From the NCBI GenBank assembly GCA_001872455.1, contig MNXJ01000016.1:1-41614 (forward strand): a stretch of DNA of 41,614 bases, written 5' to 3'. The DNA is from Anaerolineae bacterium CG2_30_57_67. Its GTDB lineage: Bacteria; Chloroflexota; Anaerolineae; Anaerolineales; Villigracilaceae. The notes under the pieces were generated by a model. That model was given only the letters and a program-made list of their open reading frames with translations, made no database searches and had not been told where the DNA came from. The position numbers and the translations under genes are program-made. Shown here one piece after another: positions 8,165-18,000 of the stretch (positions are counted from its first letter, which is position 1; the number at the start of each line of letters is the position of its first letter).

Positions 8165-9418
8165 ATGCCAACCACACCGCCCGAAGTTCGGGAAAACTTA
8201 AAATATAACGTCGTCGTCAACCTGACAGATGCCGCTTTTTTTGGGCTTGGCTGGGGGCTGGGTTCCTTCGGCACCATCATTCCGCTATTTGTCAATCAAC
8301 TCACCAACTCGGCGCTGCTGATTGGGCTGATTCCGGCCATTCACGCCGTTGGCTGGCAATTGCCGCAACTCTTCACTGCCGGTTGGGTGGGAAAAATGCG
8401 GCGCTTCAAGCCTGCCGTTTTGGCGATGACCATCCACGAGCGGGTTCCCTACCTGGGGCTGGCGCTGGCCGCCCTGCTGCTGCCCATCCTCGGCGCGGCC
8501 ATCATCCTGCCGATGACGTTTCTCCTGCTCATCTGGCAGGGCATCGGCTCTGGCGTCACCGCCAACGCCTGGCAAAGCCTGATTGCCAAAATCATCCCCG
8601 CCGAAGCGCGCGGAACGTTTTTTGGCGTGCAGGCCGCCGTTGCCAACGTTTTTATCAGTTTTTCCGCCGTGGGCGCAGGCTATTTGCTGGAAAAGATGGC
8701 TCCGCCGTATGGCTTTGCGCTGTCCTTTTTGCTGGCCGCGCTGATGATGGGGATTTCGTACATTTTCATCGCTCTGACGCGCGAACCAGAAAGCGTGGAA
8801 ATTTTGCACAGCGAATCAACCCCGCATTTTTGGCAGGTTGCGCGTGAAATTCTGCGCCGCGATGCAAATTTTCGCTGGTTTTTGGCTTTTCGCGTCCTTT
8901 TTCAATTCGCCACCATGGGCTTCGCTTTTTACATCGTTTTTGGCCTACGCCGTTTTGAAATGAGCGCCCTCGTCGCCGGGTTTTTGACTGCGGCGCTGAC
9001 CATCTCTCAGACGGTGGGCAACGCCTTTATGGGCTACCTCGGCGACCGGCTGGGACATCGCCTGATGCTGATTGCCGGGGCGCTGGCGGTGGCCTTCAGC
9101 TCGATTTTGGCCTGGTACGCGCCCTCGGTCGAATGGCTCTACCCGGTCTTTGTGCTGGCTGGCCTGGCGAATGTCTCTTTTTGGACGATTGGCATGGCGA
9201 TTACCGTGCAATTTGGCCGCGAAAGCGAACGCCCGGTTTACATCGGCCTGTCGAATACACTGATTGCGCCCGCCACCATCCTGGCGCCCATCCTCGGCGG
9301 CTGGATGGCCGACAGCGCCGGATTCGAACTGACGTTTCTGCTTTCTGCTGTGGGCGGCGTGCTGACGGCGCTACTCCTGCTGACGCTGGTCAAAGACCCG
9401 CAGCAAAGTACGGCGTAA
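8165..9418 (+). CDS. MFS transporter
   Basis: A 417-aa membrane protein with about 12 predicted hydrophobic segments and a cytoplasmic central loop near residues 205-225 (ALTREPESVEI). The repeat-linker GYLGDRLGHRLML after the seventh segment is the MFS motif-A equivalent in the C-terminal half. Substrate is unknown; nothing in the neighbourhood fixes it. The start ATG lies 6 nt after a TACAAT box and has no ribosome-binding site. It is divergent from nrdR-nrdJ. Confidence 0.88.
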   Translation: MPTTPPEVRENLKYNVVVNLTDAAFFGLGWGLGSFGTIIPLFVNQLTNSALLIGLIPAIHAVGWQLPQLFTAGWVGKMRRFKPAVLAMTIHERVPYLGLALAALLLPILGAAIILPMTFLLLIWQGIGSGVTANAWQSLIAKIIPAEARGTFFGVQAAVANVFISFSAVGAGYLLEKMAPPYGFALSFLLAALMMGISYIFIALTREPESVEILHSESTPHFWQVAREILRRDANFRWFLAFRVLFQFATMGFAFYIVFGLRRFEMSALVAGFLTAALTISQTVGNAFMGYLGDRLGHRLMLIAGALAVAFSSILAWYAPSVEWLYPVFVLAGLANVSFWTIGMAITVQFGRESERPVYIGLSNTLIAPATILAPILGGWMADSAGFELTFLLSAVGGVLTALLLLTLVKDPQQSTA

Positions 9419-9445
9419 GTGCAATACTGTTTCGTCAGCGGTTTC

Positions 9446-9497
9446 GGAGTCGAAAGTCTCCCGATGTTGGCGCCAAAGTCTGGAGACTTTCGACTCC
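9446..9497. terminator. Long hairpin after the MFS gene
   Basis: Perfect 16-bp arms GGAGTCGAAAGTCTCC (9446-9461) and its complement (9482-9497) with a 20-nt spacer. No U-run follows, so it is either a weak terminator or a mobile palindromic repeat of the REP type. Confidence 0.6.
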
Positions 9498-9561
9498 ATC
9501 TCTGACTTCGCTGCACCATGCTACAATCGGACGATTTTATTTTTTTTGGGAAGGATATCTT

Positions 9562-10860
9562 ATGAGCAAAATTGCCATCATCGGCGCTGGTTACGCGGGC
9601 ATGTCTGCCGCGTGGGACCTACGCAACGCCGGTCACGATGTGACTCTTTACGAAGCCGATGACCACGTCGGCGGGCTGGCAAGCGGATTTAGAGAACCCA
9701 GCTGGAACTGGTCGGTGGAAAAATTCTACCATCACTGGTTCGCCAGCGACGCCGCCATGCTGGGGCTGATGGACGACTTGGGCTTGCGCGAAAAGGTTCT
9801 TTTTCCACGCCCCTACACCGTCATGTACCACAAAGAACGTTTTTACCCGCTCGACTCGGTACTGAAAGCGATTCTCTTCCCCGGCCTGGGCTGGGGCGTG
9901 GATAAAATCCGCTTTGGGTTGGTGGGGCTTTTCTTGCGTCTGACGACCAGCTGGCAGGAACTGGAAAAATACAGCGTGGACGAGTGGATGCGCAAATGGG
10001 TTGGCGAGCGCGTCTATAAACTGATGTGGGAACCGCTGGTCGTGGGAAAATTCGGCGAAAAATACGCCAAACAGGTCAACATGGCCTGGATGTGGGCGCG
10101 TCTGCACGCCCGCACCACGCGCCTGGGAACGTTTGAAGGCGGCTTTCAGGCCTTTTCTGACCAGTTCGCGCAAAAGCTGATTGAGCACGGGGTGACGATT
10201 CGGCTGGGGACGCCGGTCACACGCGTTGAGCGGGATTCTGCTTCCGGCTTGCTGACGCTGGCGACGCCCTCAGGCGTGGAACAGGCCGATCAAATCCTCA
10301 TCACCCTTTCGCCTGCAATCGCCGCCAAAATGGTACCATCGCTCCCCGCCAGCTACCTGCAAGGCTTGCTGAACTTGAAAAGCATGGGTGCGGTTGTGTT
10401 GGTACTGGCGCTGAAGGAAAAACTCTCCCGCGAGGGCTATTACTGGTACAACATTCCCAAAAGCGCCGGTTTCCCGTTTTTGGCCGTGGTGGAACATACC
10501 AATTTTGTGCCGCCCGAACATTTCGGCGGCGACCATATTGTTTATGTCGGTGATTATCTGGAGCCTACGCACGAGCATTTTTCGATGAGCGCAGAAGAAC
10601 TCCTGGCAAAATTTGCCCCGCACCTGAAAAAGTTCAACCCAAATTTTGAACCCGGCTGGGTGAAAAAGGCCTGGGTCTTCCGCACCGCGTACGCGCAACC
10701 CGTGCCATTGGTCAATCACTCGCGCAACATCCCCGCGCTCAAAACACCGATTGACGGGCTATTTCTGGCTTCGATGAGCCAGGTCTACCCCTGGGACCGT
10801 GGAACAAATTTCGCCGTTGAAATTGGCCGCCGCGTGGCGCGTGAAATGCTGGAGCCGTAG
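9562..10860 (+). CDS. FAD-dependent amine-oxidase/protoporphyrinogen-oxidase-fold protein
   Basis: A 432-aa flavoprotein. The N-terminus IAIIGAGYAGMSAAWDL is a Rossmann dinucleotide-binding motif (GxGxxG), followed by a GGLASGF stretch that contacts the flavin. The C-terminus has GLFLASMSQVYPWDRGTN, the second FAD-contact region of this superfamily. Related proteins include HemY-like oxidases and sugar-lipid oxidoreductases; the substrate cannot be read from sequence. Start ATG 9562 is supported by AAGGA 8 nt upstream; a longer open frame starting at 9133 only overlaps the MFS gene. The next gene follows after 1 nt, so the two are co-transcribed. Confidence 0.88.
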   Translation: MSKIAIIGAGYAGMSAAWDLRNAGHDVTLYEADDHVGGLASGFREPSWNWSVEKFYHHWFASDAAMLGLMDDLGLREKVLFPRPYTVMYHKERFYPLDSVLKAILFPGLGWGVDKIRFGLVGLFLRLTTSWQELEKYSVDEWMRKWVGERVYKLMWEPLVVGKFGEKYAKQVNMAWMWARLHARTTRLGTFEGGFQAFSDQFAQKLIEHGVTIRLGTPVTRVERDSASGLLTLATPSGVEQADQILITLSPAIAAKMVPSLPASYLQGLLNLKSMGAVVLVLALKEKLSREGYYWYNIPKSAGFPFLAVVEHTNFVPPEHFGGDHIVYVGDYLEPTHEHFSMSAEELLAKFAPHLKKFNPNFEPGWVKKAWVFRTAYAQPVPLVNHSRNIPALKTPIDGLFLASMSQVYPWDRGTNFAVEIGRRVAREMLEP

Positions 10861-10861
10861 C

Positions 10862-11242
10862 ATGAAACGTTGGATGCTGGTCGTTGGGGATGTCTTGGCG
10901 CTGGCGGCGCTGACGGTCATTGGCTTTGCCACACACGGCGAAAGCGGCCCGGGATTTATTGTGCGCATGGCAAGCACCTTCATTCCACTGGTTGTGGCCT
11001 GGTTCGGCGTCGCCCCGATGCTAGGGCTCTACGCGTCCGCACAAACCAGCAACCCACGCGCGCTATGGCGGCCCGTCTATGCCATGTTTCTGGCCGGGCC
11101 GTTAGCCGTGCTGTTGCGCGCGCTGTGGCTCGATGGCGTGGTCATTCCCATCTTTGGTTTGGTGCTGACCGGCAGCGGCGCGCTGGCGCTGTTGCTCTGG
11201 CGTGGAATTTGGTTATGGCTGGAATTTCGGCAAAAAAGGTGA
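10862..11242 (+). CDS. DUF3054-like small membrane protein
   Basis: A 126-aa protein with four hydrophobic segments. The first segment, with a charged/polar GDVLALAALTVIGFATHG pattern, resembles the DUF3054 family (…DllallvF…iG…sH). Function unknown. The start ATG is 1 nt after the stop of the flavoprotein gene, which implies translational coupling. Confidence 0.7.
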   Translation: MKRWMLVVGDVLALAALTVIGFATHGESGPGFIVRMASTFIPLVVAWFGVAPMLGLYASAQTSNPRALWRPVYAMFLAGPLAVLLRALWLDGVVIPIFGLVLTGSGALALLLWRGIWLWLEFRQKR

Positions 11243-11291
11243 TAAACTCCAACCGTTCAACCCAAAAATATCAAACAAAGGAAACTATTCA

Positions 11292-11615
11292 ATGACCGAA
11301 GAAAAAAGTACGTTCCACACGCAAGCCGCTGTTTTGCGTGTTTCGATGTGGGCAAACATCTTTAGTTGGGCGGTATTGGTGCTCTACCTGCTCAACTTCA
11401 CCGGCGATCTGGTCAACCTGTTCCAAAACTGGCCGCCCCAACTGCCCGCCGACGTATTGAGCCAGGTTTCGGCCTGGACCAGCCTGCTCTCCAAACCAAT
11501 TTTCGGCGGCATGTACTTTCTAGTTTTGCAGGGCGTTTCACAACTTCTCAATCTGGGGCTGGATGTTTACCTGCAAGCCACAGAAGAAGTAGAAGTAGAA
11601 CTAGAAGAAAAATAA
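11292..11615 (+). CDS. Small membrane protein, unknown function
   Basis: A 107-aa protein with two hydrophobic stretches (about 23-40 and 72-90) and a strongly acidic C-terminal tail (EEVEVELEEK). I do not recognise a family. The start ATG 11292 is preceded by CAAAGGAAAC, a usable ribosome-binding site. It is the last gene of the plus-strand group and ends 12 nt before the 3' end of the convergent murI. Confidence 0.72.
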   Translation: MTEEKSTFHTQAAVLRVSMWANIFSWAVLVLYLLNFTGDLVNLFQNWPPQLPADVLSQVSAWTSLLSKPIFGGMYFLVLQGVSQLLNLGLDVYLQATEEVEVELEEK

Positions 11616-11627
11616 TTTTTTCTGGCT

Positions 11628-12464
11628 TCAGATTGTAGCGATGGTCTCCTGGCCATCGCTATTTTTTTGCCAGACAGCGGGTTGCGCCAGTCCCGTCTCT
11701 CCCAATAGCAATGACAAAAACGCATCGAAAGCGGCGGGAGAACCAGACGTGTAAAATGTGAACTGGGGCGGGCTGCTCGCCTCCGCCTCAAGCCTGCGCG
11801 AAGCCAGCACCCGCTGAATTTGGCGCGCCACCGCCGGGGCCGGGTCAATCACCCGCAGCGCCTCACCGCCAATTTCGCGGATGAGCGGAATCACAAACGG
11901 GTAGTGGGTACAGCCCAAAACAACGGTATCCGCGCCCCGACTCAGCATTGGCGTAAGCGCCTTTTCCAGGATTTGACGAGTTTCGTCACCCGCTAGATTT
12001 CCCCGCTCAATTTGCGTTACCAGCCCGGGACAGGTATCCTGTAAAACCGTTACACCGCTGGCAAAGCGCTCCACCACCGAAGCGTAGAGCGCCCCCTGAA
12101 AGGTGGCTGGTGTCGCCAGCACGCCCACCACGCCCGAAGCGGTTTGCTCGGCGGCCGGTTTGACCGCCGGTTCCATGCCAACAAAGGCAATTTGCGAAAA
12201 AGTTTGCCGCAAATGGGCCAGCGCCGCCGCCGAGGCGGTGTTGCAGGCCACCACAATCAACTTTGCCTGGCGCGCCAGCAAAAAGCGGGTGATTTGCTCG
12301 GAGAAGTGCCGAATTTCTGCCAGCGGACGCGCGCCGTAGGGGACGTGGCCCTGGTCGGCAAAATAAATCAGCGCTTCGTTGGGTAATTGCTGACGGATGG
12401 CGCGCCAAACCGACAGGCCGCCCACGCCCGAATCGAAAATTCCAATGGGAAAATTGTTATTCAT
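11628..12464 (-). CDS. murI: Glutamate racemase
   Basis: Interconverts L- and D-glutamate to supply D-Glu for peptidoglycan. It is a 278-aa protein with both catalytic cysteines in family motifs: VVACNTASA (first Cys) and VLGCTHYP (second Cys), plus the N-terminal GIFDSGVGGLSV and the PYGARP loop. Start ATG 12464 is preferred over an upstream frame start at 12506 because the family begins just before IGIFDSG and because 12506 lies inside the upstream gene. The gene follows the amidotransferase-like hydrolase by 8 nt and is probably co-transcribed. Presence of murI implies a peptidoglycan wall. Confidence 0.95.
   Translation of the reverse strand: MNNNFPIGIFDSGVGGLSVWRAIRQQLPNEALIYFADQGHVPYGARPLAEIRHFSEQITRFLLARQAKLIVVACNTASAAALAHLRQTFSQIAFVGMEPAVKPAAEQTASGVVGVLATPATFQGALYASVVERFASGVTVLQDTCPGLVTQIERGNLAGDETRQILEKALTPMLSRGADTVVLGCTHYPFVIPLIREIGGEALRVIDPAPAVARQIQRVLASRRLEAEASSPPQFTFYTSGSPAAFDAFLSLLLGETGLAQPAVWQKNSDGQETIATI
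11636..11668 (+). terminator. Intrinsic terminator embedded in the 3' end of murI
   Basis: TAGCGATGG (11636-11644) pairs with CCATCGCTA (11653-11661) around an 8-nt loop, followed by seven T. It ends plus-strand transcription of the small membrane protein gene. The same bases encode the last residues of MurI on the other strand. Confidence 0.85.
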
Positions 12465-12472
12465 CTGTGGCG

Positions 12473-13201
12473 CTACGCCCGGCAGGCATCCACAAACGTC
12501 TGCCACAAGCGGCGAATGGGTTGCTGGTCACCCAGCCATTCCGGGTGAAATTGGACGGCCACGCCAAACGGATGGCCGGGAACTTCCACCGCTTCGATGA
12601 TGCCGTCGGGGGCGCTGGCGGCGGCGGTCAAGCCAGCGGCCAGCCGGTCAATGCCCTGATGATGCAGGCTGTTGACATTGAGCGATTCGACGCCGAAAAT
12701 TCGCGCCAGGCGGCTTGCGGCACTGACCGTGACCGGGTGCATCAAACGCGTGCGTGCGGGGACGCCATCCGCGCCGGGGGCGTTGTGGACGAGCGCATTT
12801 TTGAGCTGCGCGGGAATGTCGGTGTAGAGCGTGCCGCCCAGGGCAACGTTCAGCACTTGCAGGCCGCGGCAAATACCAAAGAACGGCTTTTTCTGTTCCA
12901 CCGCCAGGCGCGCCAGGCCGAGTTCAAGTTCGTCGCGGGCTTCGTCCACGCCGCCGACGGTGGGGTGAAATTCGCCACCGTAGCGCTGGACGGCGATATC
13001 GCCGCCGCCGGTAAAGAGCAGGCCATCCAACCGGTCAAAGAGCAGGCGCCAGCCCGCTTCGGGCAGGTCGGAGGGTATCAACACGGGGGCGCCGCCCGCC
13101 TGAAGAATCGCATCGGTGTAGGCGCGTTGGATGCTGATGGATGGTAAATTGGCCTGGGTAAAGTTTTTGCGGGTGGTGATTCCAATGAGGGGAAGGGACA
13201 T
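12473..13201 (-). CDS. Class I glutamine-amidotransferase-like hydrolase (PuuD / peptidase C26 type)
   Basis: A 242-aa gamma-glutamyl hydrolase-family protein. The nucleophile is the Cys in FFGICRGLQVLNVALGG, with the catalytic His/Glu in VQFHPEW. Members cleave gamma-glutamyl-GABA or related gamma-glutamyl amides. The precise substrate is not determinable. It is immediately upstream of murI, both concerning glutamate chemistry. The start ATG at 13201 fits the family N-terminus (PLIGITTR). Confidence 0.9.
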   Translation of the reverse strand: MSLPLIGITTRKNFTQANLPSISIQRAYTDAILQAGGAPVLIPSDLPEAGWRLLFDRLDGLLFTGGGDIAVQRYGGEFHPTVGGVDEARDELELGLARLAVEQKKPFFGICRGLQVLNVALGGTLYTDIPAQLKNALVHNAPGADGVPARTRLMHPVTVSAASRLARIFGVESLNVNSLHHQGIDRLAAGLTAAASAPDGIIEAVEVPGHPFGVAVQFHPEWLGDQQPIRRLWQTFVDACRA

Positions 13202-13210
13202 GATGGCTCC

Positions 13211-13231
13211 AGTTATCAGTGGACAGTGGAA
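13211..13231 (+). repeat. Short CAGTTATCAGT-type intergenic repeat
   Basis: CCAGTTATCAGTGGACAGTGG belongs to a loose family of low-complexity intergenic elements also seen at 32137-32173 and 34549-34571. It lies in the gap before the hydrolase gene. Confidence 0.4.
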
Positions 13232-13249
13232 ATTTGGGCCGGAAAAGAT

Positions 13250-13835
13250 TCAGACTAGTTCCGTTTTTTCTTGTTCCTGCTGCCTTTGTAAAAGGCCTTT
13301 TTGCAACATAAAAACTAATGACTCTGCGGTACCGTGAGATGGAACCGAAGATTCGAAGACTGTTGTTTCTTTCAAGTAATCGGAGTTATGCAAAACAAAG
13401 GTTGAATAATCCGCATGAGAAATTTTTTTTATTGCGAAGATTTTTTATCTTCCTCGTGATTTTTTCAATTTCTTCATAGTCAGATTTTAAGTCACTCCAA
13501 AAAGCACCATCCCTATCATTTTTCAAATCATCAAGCAGTTTTTTCAGACTTGCATTGCTTTTCCCCATAGAGGTTGAACCATCCATCAAGCGCATAATTC
13601 GCGCGAGAATATCACGCCAAAAAATAATTCTCATACGATAGAAAAAAGACTGCGCGGTTTGATTCAACAAGTCAATTCTTTCCTGGGATGTTCCGTAAAG
13701 ACTACAGTAATTTTTCCAGTCAAGATATAAATTAGCGACATCGTTCGACAAGTAGTGAAATAACTCGGCAGTTTGGTTGGGAAAAACTTGTTGATATTTT
13801 CGTAAAATATCGTCGGAAGATAAATTTTCTGACAT
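13250..13835 (-). pseudogene. AbiU2/HEPN-like gene with a frameshift at an A8 tract
   Basis: The uninterrupted frame (13386-13835) gives 149 aa ending in a non-conserved tail. If one base is removed from the A8 run on the coding strand (plus-strand T8 at 13423-13430), the frame continues as RNKKISHADYSTF and stays open to a TGA at 13250. The phrase RNKxISHAD is characteristic of AbiU2/HEPN-type helical proteins. The N-terminal part (SNDVANLYLDWKNY) also fits that group. Such proteins are linked to abortive infection, but the assignment rests on motif recognition only. The start ATG is 1 nt after the MTA/SAH nucleosidase stop. Base composition is clearly more AT-rich than the neighbours, suggesting transfer. 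The shift may be slippage-prone, a real mutation or a sequencing error. Confidence 0.6.
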
Positions 13836-13836
13836 A

Positions 13837-14517
13837 TCAACCTTTCAGGTTTCCTGACCAATCTTTCCACCACGTCAGCAGGGTGGACATGATGTGGCGG
13901 GTGCGGGTTTGGAAGAGCGCCAGGTCGCCGTAGGCCTCGCCGCCATGCGGGCTGACCAAATCGGTGACGCCGCGCAGGATCAGGACGCGCACGCCGTTGC
14001 GGACGGCCACCCAGGCGATGGCGCTCGATTCCCAATCGGCGGCGCGGGCGTCATATTTTTCAATCAGCGTAGCAATATCAGCCGGAAGAATGTCACGGTC
14101 GGCGGAAACCATCAATCCGCGCCGAAGCGCCGGGGTGGCGGGCAAAGTTCTCAGCCACGACAAATCCAACCACGTCGAATAAAATTCAATCGCCGCGGCA
14201 GAATCGCCCATTTGCTCAAAAATATCATAGGTGATGGTTTTCTCCACCAAAAGCAGGTCGCCCGGCTGAATGCGGCCATCGAACCCGCCACAGGTGCCCA
14301 GATTGACAAGAATTTGCGGGGAGAAGTGGTCAATGACGTATTGGGCGCTGGCCGCCGCGCTGATTTTTCCCCAGCCACCATGAAAAAAGCGCGCGCCGGA
14401 AGCGTCGAACCACTCACCCAGCGGCGAGGGTGTCACCTGCGCCGGGCGTAGAATTTCTTTGACAGCGCGCCATTCTGCGCCGGCAGAGACAAGCACAACG
14501 CTGGCAGGCGCGCTCAT
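13837..14517 (-). CDS. 5'-methylthioadenosine/S-adenosylhomocysteine nucleosidase-like phosphorylase
   Basis: A 226-aa member of the PNP/UDP phosphorylase superfamily. Features: the NLGTCGGF glycine-rich phosphate/ribose loop (about residues 72-79), [11 protein letters not shown] where the glutamate contacts ribose, and RGVTDL containing the catalytic-position Asp. These fit MTA/SAH nucleosidases, which salvage adenine from MTA and SAH. The start ATG overlaps the stop of the cinA gene (ATGA), indicating coupling. Whether it is a true MTAN or a futalosine hydrolase-like relative cannot be decided. Confidence 0.85.
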   Translation of the reverse strand: MSAPASVVLVSAGAEWRAVKEILRPAQVTPSPLGEWFDASGARFFHGGWGKISAAASAQYVIDHFSPQILVNLGTCGGFDGRIQPGDLLLVEKTITYDIFEQMGDSAAAIEFYSTWLDLSWLRTLPATPALRRGLMVSADRDILPADIATLIEKYDARAADWESSAIAWVAVRNGVRVLILRGVTDLVSPHGGEAYGDLALFQTRTRHIMSTLLTWWKDWSGNLKG

Positions 14518-15023
14518 TCAGCGGGGACGCGGTCGAGGTTGCGCTCACCGCGCAAGTAGGCCAGCGCCATTTGCAGGGCTTGTTCGGCAGAAGCGGCCTT
14601 GTTGGCCTCGCGGTCGGCGTTGGAAAAGACAAAAAGCCGCGCCCACAAACCAGCGGGTGCGGCCAGGCCGATCCAGGTGGTGCCAACGGGTTTGTTGGGC
14701 ATTCCTCCGCCCGGCCCGGCAATGCCGCTGACCGAAACGGCCAGGTCTGCGCCCAACGCCAGGCGCGCGCCTGCGGCCATCTCCAACACTGTTTGGCGGC
14801 TGACCGCGCCATGCTGATGCAAAGTGTTCCACGAGACGCCCAGCAGGCCGACCTTGGCTTCGTAGGCATAGGCAACGATGCCGCCGCGATAATAATCGGA
14901 CGAGCCGACAACGTTGGTGATGCGATGACCAATCAGCCCGCCGGTGCAAGATTCGGCGGTGGCAAATTGAAGCGCCTGACGGCGCAGAAGTTCTCCAAGT
15001 AACACTTCGGGTAAAGCGGTCAC
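14514..15023 (-). CDS. CinA C-terminal domain protein (NMN deamidase type)
   Basis: A 169-aa protein matching the PncC/CinA C-terminal domain, which deamidates nicotinamide mononucleotide in the pyridine nucleotide cycle. Conserved stretches: [15 protein letters not shown] and [11 protein letters not shown], plus the VGTTWIGLA strand. The N-terminal molybdopterin-binding-like domain of full CinA is absent, as in PncC. I placed the start at GTG 15023, with AGGAG just upstream; the GTGA overlaps the stop of the cyclase gene. A longer frame from 15080 would run through that gene. Confidence 0.9.
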   Translation of the reverse strand: MTALPEVLLGELLRRQALQFATAESCTGGLIGHRITNVVGSSDYYRGGIVAYAYEAKVGLLGVSWNTLHQHGAVSRQTVLEMAAGARLALGADLAVSVSGIAGPGGGMPNKPVGTTWIGLAAPAGLWARLFVFSNADREANKAASAEQALQMALAYLRGERNLDRVPAE

Positions 15024-18000
15024 AAAATCTCCTGAGTAGATGGCCCGGCGGCAGTTGCCTGCGCGAGCGCGCTGTTCCAATCGAGTTGCGCGCCGCGTTC
15101 AAGCGCCTGGCGCAATTCGTCGGGGGGAAGTTTCCAAGGGGTGAAGTATACATCCAGTTCGCGGTCACTTTCACTATCCCAGGCGGGGTGATTTTTAGCC
15201 GCGCCCAGCGTTTCCATGGCGGCAACAACATTCCCAAGCGTGTATTCCAGCAGGGCAAAGTAGGTTACGCCCGAAACCGTCACCGGATGAGCGCCAAGTT
15301 TATCTGCCAGACGCGTACCTGCGGCCAGATAACGGCGCGCCTGGTCAAACTCGCCTAATTTAACACAAGCCAGCCCCAGGTTGATGAGATGAAGCGCTTC
15401 GCCCTGACGCGCGCCAGTTTCGCGCGAGGTGTCAAGCGCGCGCTGATAGTAGTCGCGCGCGCGCTGCCAGTCGTTGGCCTCACCCGCCTGCGCGCCGAGG
15501 TTGTTGAGCGCGGTGGCGGCGCGCTCGCGGTTGCCAACTGAAAGCGCCAGATCAAGAACCTGCTGGTAGTAACGCGCTTCTTCTTGCGGTTTGCCCAGCG
15601 CCCCAGACAGCACGCCCAAGCGATTGAGCGCCTGAAGCAGAGTCTGATTATCCCCCAACTCGGCGGCGATTTGTTGGGCTTTCAGGCAGTGTTCGTAGGC
15701 GCTTTGCAGGTCGCCAATACGCCATTCAGCGCTACCGAGCGCGGCCAGCACGCGCGCCATGGAGGCGCGAGCGTTGCTCTGTTCGGCCAGGAAGAATGCG
15801 CCAACCAGATACGAACGGGCGTCTTCGTAGCGTCCGGTGTACGATGCCACCTGACCAAGTTCCACCAGCGCTTCGGCCACGAGCAAATCCATCTGCAAGT
15901 CGCCGGCAGTGGCGGCGGCGCTCTCGGCGTGACGCTGCGCCTGAGCGTAATCGCCAAGTTGAATACAGGCATCGGCCAGACCGATTTTCATTTGAATCAC
16001 ATCGCGTACCGGGCGGTCGGGCTGGTCGAGGAGTGTCAGCGCGCGCTGGAAGAAATTGCGCGCTTCAGCCAGCGCAGAAAGTTCCAGGGCGCGCTCGGCG
16101 GCCTGAGAGAGACTTTCGGCGGCGAGGGTAAAGTCGCCGCCTTTTTCGTAGTGGTCAGCGATTTGGGGCAGGTATTCGCCGCGCCGCTCGCCACTGATGC
16201 GGCTGAGCCAGGTGGCGGCCAGCATGTGCAAACTGGCGCGCTGACGTTTGAGCAGAGTCTCGTAGGCAACTTCGAGCAACAAGCTGTGTTTGAAGGTAAA
16301 TTCCTGCGTCCCGGCAAAGGCCGACGGGCGGCGCGAAAAGATGAGTTCCTTGCGGCGCAGGCTTTCCAGCGCGTTGAGCAGGTCGGCTTCGGCCAGGTCA
16401 GAACTCATGGCAAGCAAGCCTTGCGCCCAAAAGACGCGCCCAACGACGGAGGCGCGTTGCAGTACCAGCCGTTCAGTAGCGGTCAGGCTGTCGAGGCGCG
16501 CCTGCAAGACTTCGGTGAGAGTGGAGGGAATGTTAACAGCGGCCAGGCGGCTGGATTCAACCGTCCAGGTTTCTGCGCCGGGCTGAATGACGCGCTGGTC
16601 AATCAGCATTTTGATGAGTTCTTCCAGGTAGAAGGGGTTGCCTTCCGCGCCGCCAACGACCAACTCGCGGATGGCGTCGGGCAGGTCTGGCACCTTGCAG
16701 AGTAGTTCGCCAACCAGATGGCGGCTTTCGGATTTATCAAGCGGTTTCAGGTTCAAAACGGTATGGCGGCCAGGCAGGTCTGCGCCCCAGCGCGGGTAGC
16801 TCTCAAAAAGCGTCGGGCGCGCCACCACCAGCGCCATCAGCGGCGCAGCAGTTGGCAGGTTGGAAAATAAATAGTTAAGGACATCCAGCGAGCCGTTATC
16901 AGCCCATTGCAGGTCGTCCAACATCATCAAGGCCGGGCTTTGCAGGGTGACGGTGTTAAAAAATTGCGTCAGGTAGAAGAGCGCCAATTGGCGCAACTGA
17001 CGCGGGTCGTCAAGCAGCCCTTGCAGGTGCGGGCTGTGAGAAAAATTCAGACCCAGTAAATGCCCGATAACATGCGCCTTTCTCAGTGCATCGGCGTCGT
17101 TGCGCATAAACTCGCAGAAACCGGCTTCCAATTTTTCGTGGGCAACCGCCAGCGGGTCGCTTTCCTGAATTTCAAAGCGGAAGGAGAAAATATCGCGCAG
17201 GAGAGCGTAGGGCGTATTTTGCATCGTCAGGCTGGCGCGGGCTTTAAATACCCACCACGAGACCTTTTGCATCTCTGCCCAGGCATTGAATTCGTGCATC
17301 AGGCGGCTTTTGCCAATACCCGCATCACCCGTAAGGGTGACGACCTGCAATGAGCTATGCAGAAAAGCAATTTGAAACAGGTCTTGCAAGGTTGCCAGTT
17401 GTGCATCACGTCCCACCATGCGGGTTTCGACGCCTTCAATGCCGCGCGTGTAGAGCCGAAAAGCGCGCGGTTTGAGCGCGAGGACGCAAAAAGTTTGCAC
17501 CGGCTCGCTTTTTCCTTTGGCTTCCAGCGGCGGTTGGGCTTCAACCTCAAACACGCCGCGCACGTGCCGGTAGGTGTCGCTGGAAATAAGCACTTGCCCG
17601 GCTGGGCAGGCCTGTTCGAGGCGGGCGGCGACATTGACGGTATCTCCCAACGCGGTGATTTCGCCGAGCGTGCCGATACTGCCGAGGAGCGCCGCGCCGG
17701 TATTGACGCCAATACGCATTCTGAGGGCTTTCGCCAGTAAAACGGAGGGCCGAAAGTCGGCCAGGGCATCCTGCATTTGCAAGGCGGCGCTGATGGCGCG
17801 TTCCGGGTCGTCTTCGCGGGCCTCGCCGGCGCCCCATAACGCCATAACGCCGTCGCCCATGTGCTTATCAATTTTTCCACCCTGCGCGAGGATGATTGCA
17901 TCGAGGCGTTGCCACAGGTCGTTCATCGTATCGCGCACGTCTTCGGCGTCGAGGTTTTCAGACATGGCGGTATAGCCGCTGATATCGGCAAACACAACCG

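Noticed and set aside
9133-9561. Upstream extension of the flavoprotein frame
   Set aside because: It overlaps the MFS gene; the Rossmann start at 9562 with AAGGA is clearly the native N-terminus.
15584-16705. 373-codon plus-strand frame opposite the cyclase gene
   Set aside because: Antisense shadow of TPR-coding sequence.
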